DNA from: Oscillospiraceae bacterium
GTDB lineage: Bacteria; Bacillota; Clostridia; Oscillospirales; UBA929
Assembly (NCBI GenBank): GCA_031271325.1
Contig: JAISVY010000053.1
Coordinates: 1-14,374 of the forward strand
Direction: 5' to 3'
DNA length: 14,374 nt
The translations under genes and the position numbers were made by a program. The stretch's first letter is position 1, and each line of letters starts with the position of its first letter. Below the pieces are notes generated by a model. That model was not told where the DNA came from. It searched no databases and saw only the letters and a program-made list of their open reading frames with translations. Below, one piece after another: positions 13,558 to 14,374 of this stretch.

Positions 13558-14374
<817 letters not shown>

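Overview
The window looks like a moderately high-GC Clostridia chromosome, most likely Oscillospirales/Ruminococcaceae. The evidence is the 16S rRNA signature (V2 stretch around 13907-13985 and conserved blocks to 14242), Gram-positive AGGAGG ribosome binding sites, consensus TTGACA/TATAAT promoters, a Bacillus-type LexA box before uvrB, and intergenic spacers rich in small palindromes. The genus-level assignment is inference; no search was run.

Left part (1-2398, all minus strand): two PIN-domain toxin-antitoxin modules flank a malic enzyme gene. The first is a UPF0175 antitoxin with a DUF3368 toxin cut off by the window edge. It has a clear promoter overlain by a perfect 13-bp inverted repeat, a likely autoregulatory operator. 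The second is an 86-aa antitoxin overlapping a complete VapC-like toxin by 4 bp. From 2399 to 2979 there is no credible gene, only inverted repeats and hairpins.

Middle (2980-5308, plus strand): a three-gene overlapping operon of PadR regulator, HAAS/DUF1700-type membrane protein and DUF4097 protein, with a consensus promoter and a candidate PadR operator. The DUF4097 protein carries eleven TSGSV-type rungs, the first seven spaced exactly 20 residues apart. The 5309-5684 spacer holds a second copy of a 40-nt hairpin repeat, a 12-bp-stem hairpin and the uvrB promoter, whose -35/-10 spacer contains a near-perfect LexA box. uvrB (5685-7649) and uvrA (7784-10624) follow.

Right part (10625-13235): a fragment of an XRE-type regulator; a minus-strand pair encoding a small membrane protein and a membrane-anchored HIRAN-domain protein; then a plus-strand cluster of an unrecognised 139-aa protein with an internal duplication, a 51-aa zinc ribbon and a cupin protein.

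Far right (13249-14374): a candidate terminator, a strong rRNA promoter, the pre-16S leader and the first part of a 16S rRNA gene. The most striking feature of the window is in this gene: helix 6 (V1) carries an extra block of about 171 nt. It is flanked by two 21-nt near-identical hairpin copies and has imperfect inverted arms built from a 7-nt tandem repeat. The same kind of sequence occurs in the 2631-2645 spacer. It looks like an rRNA intervening sequence derived from a small mobile palindromic repeat.
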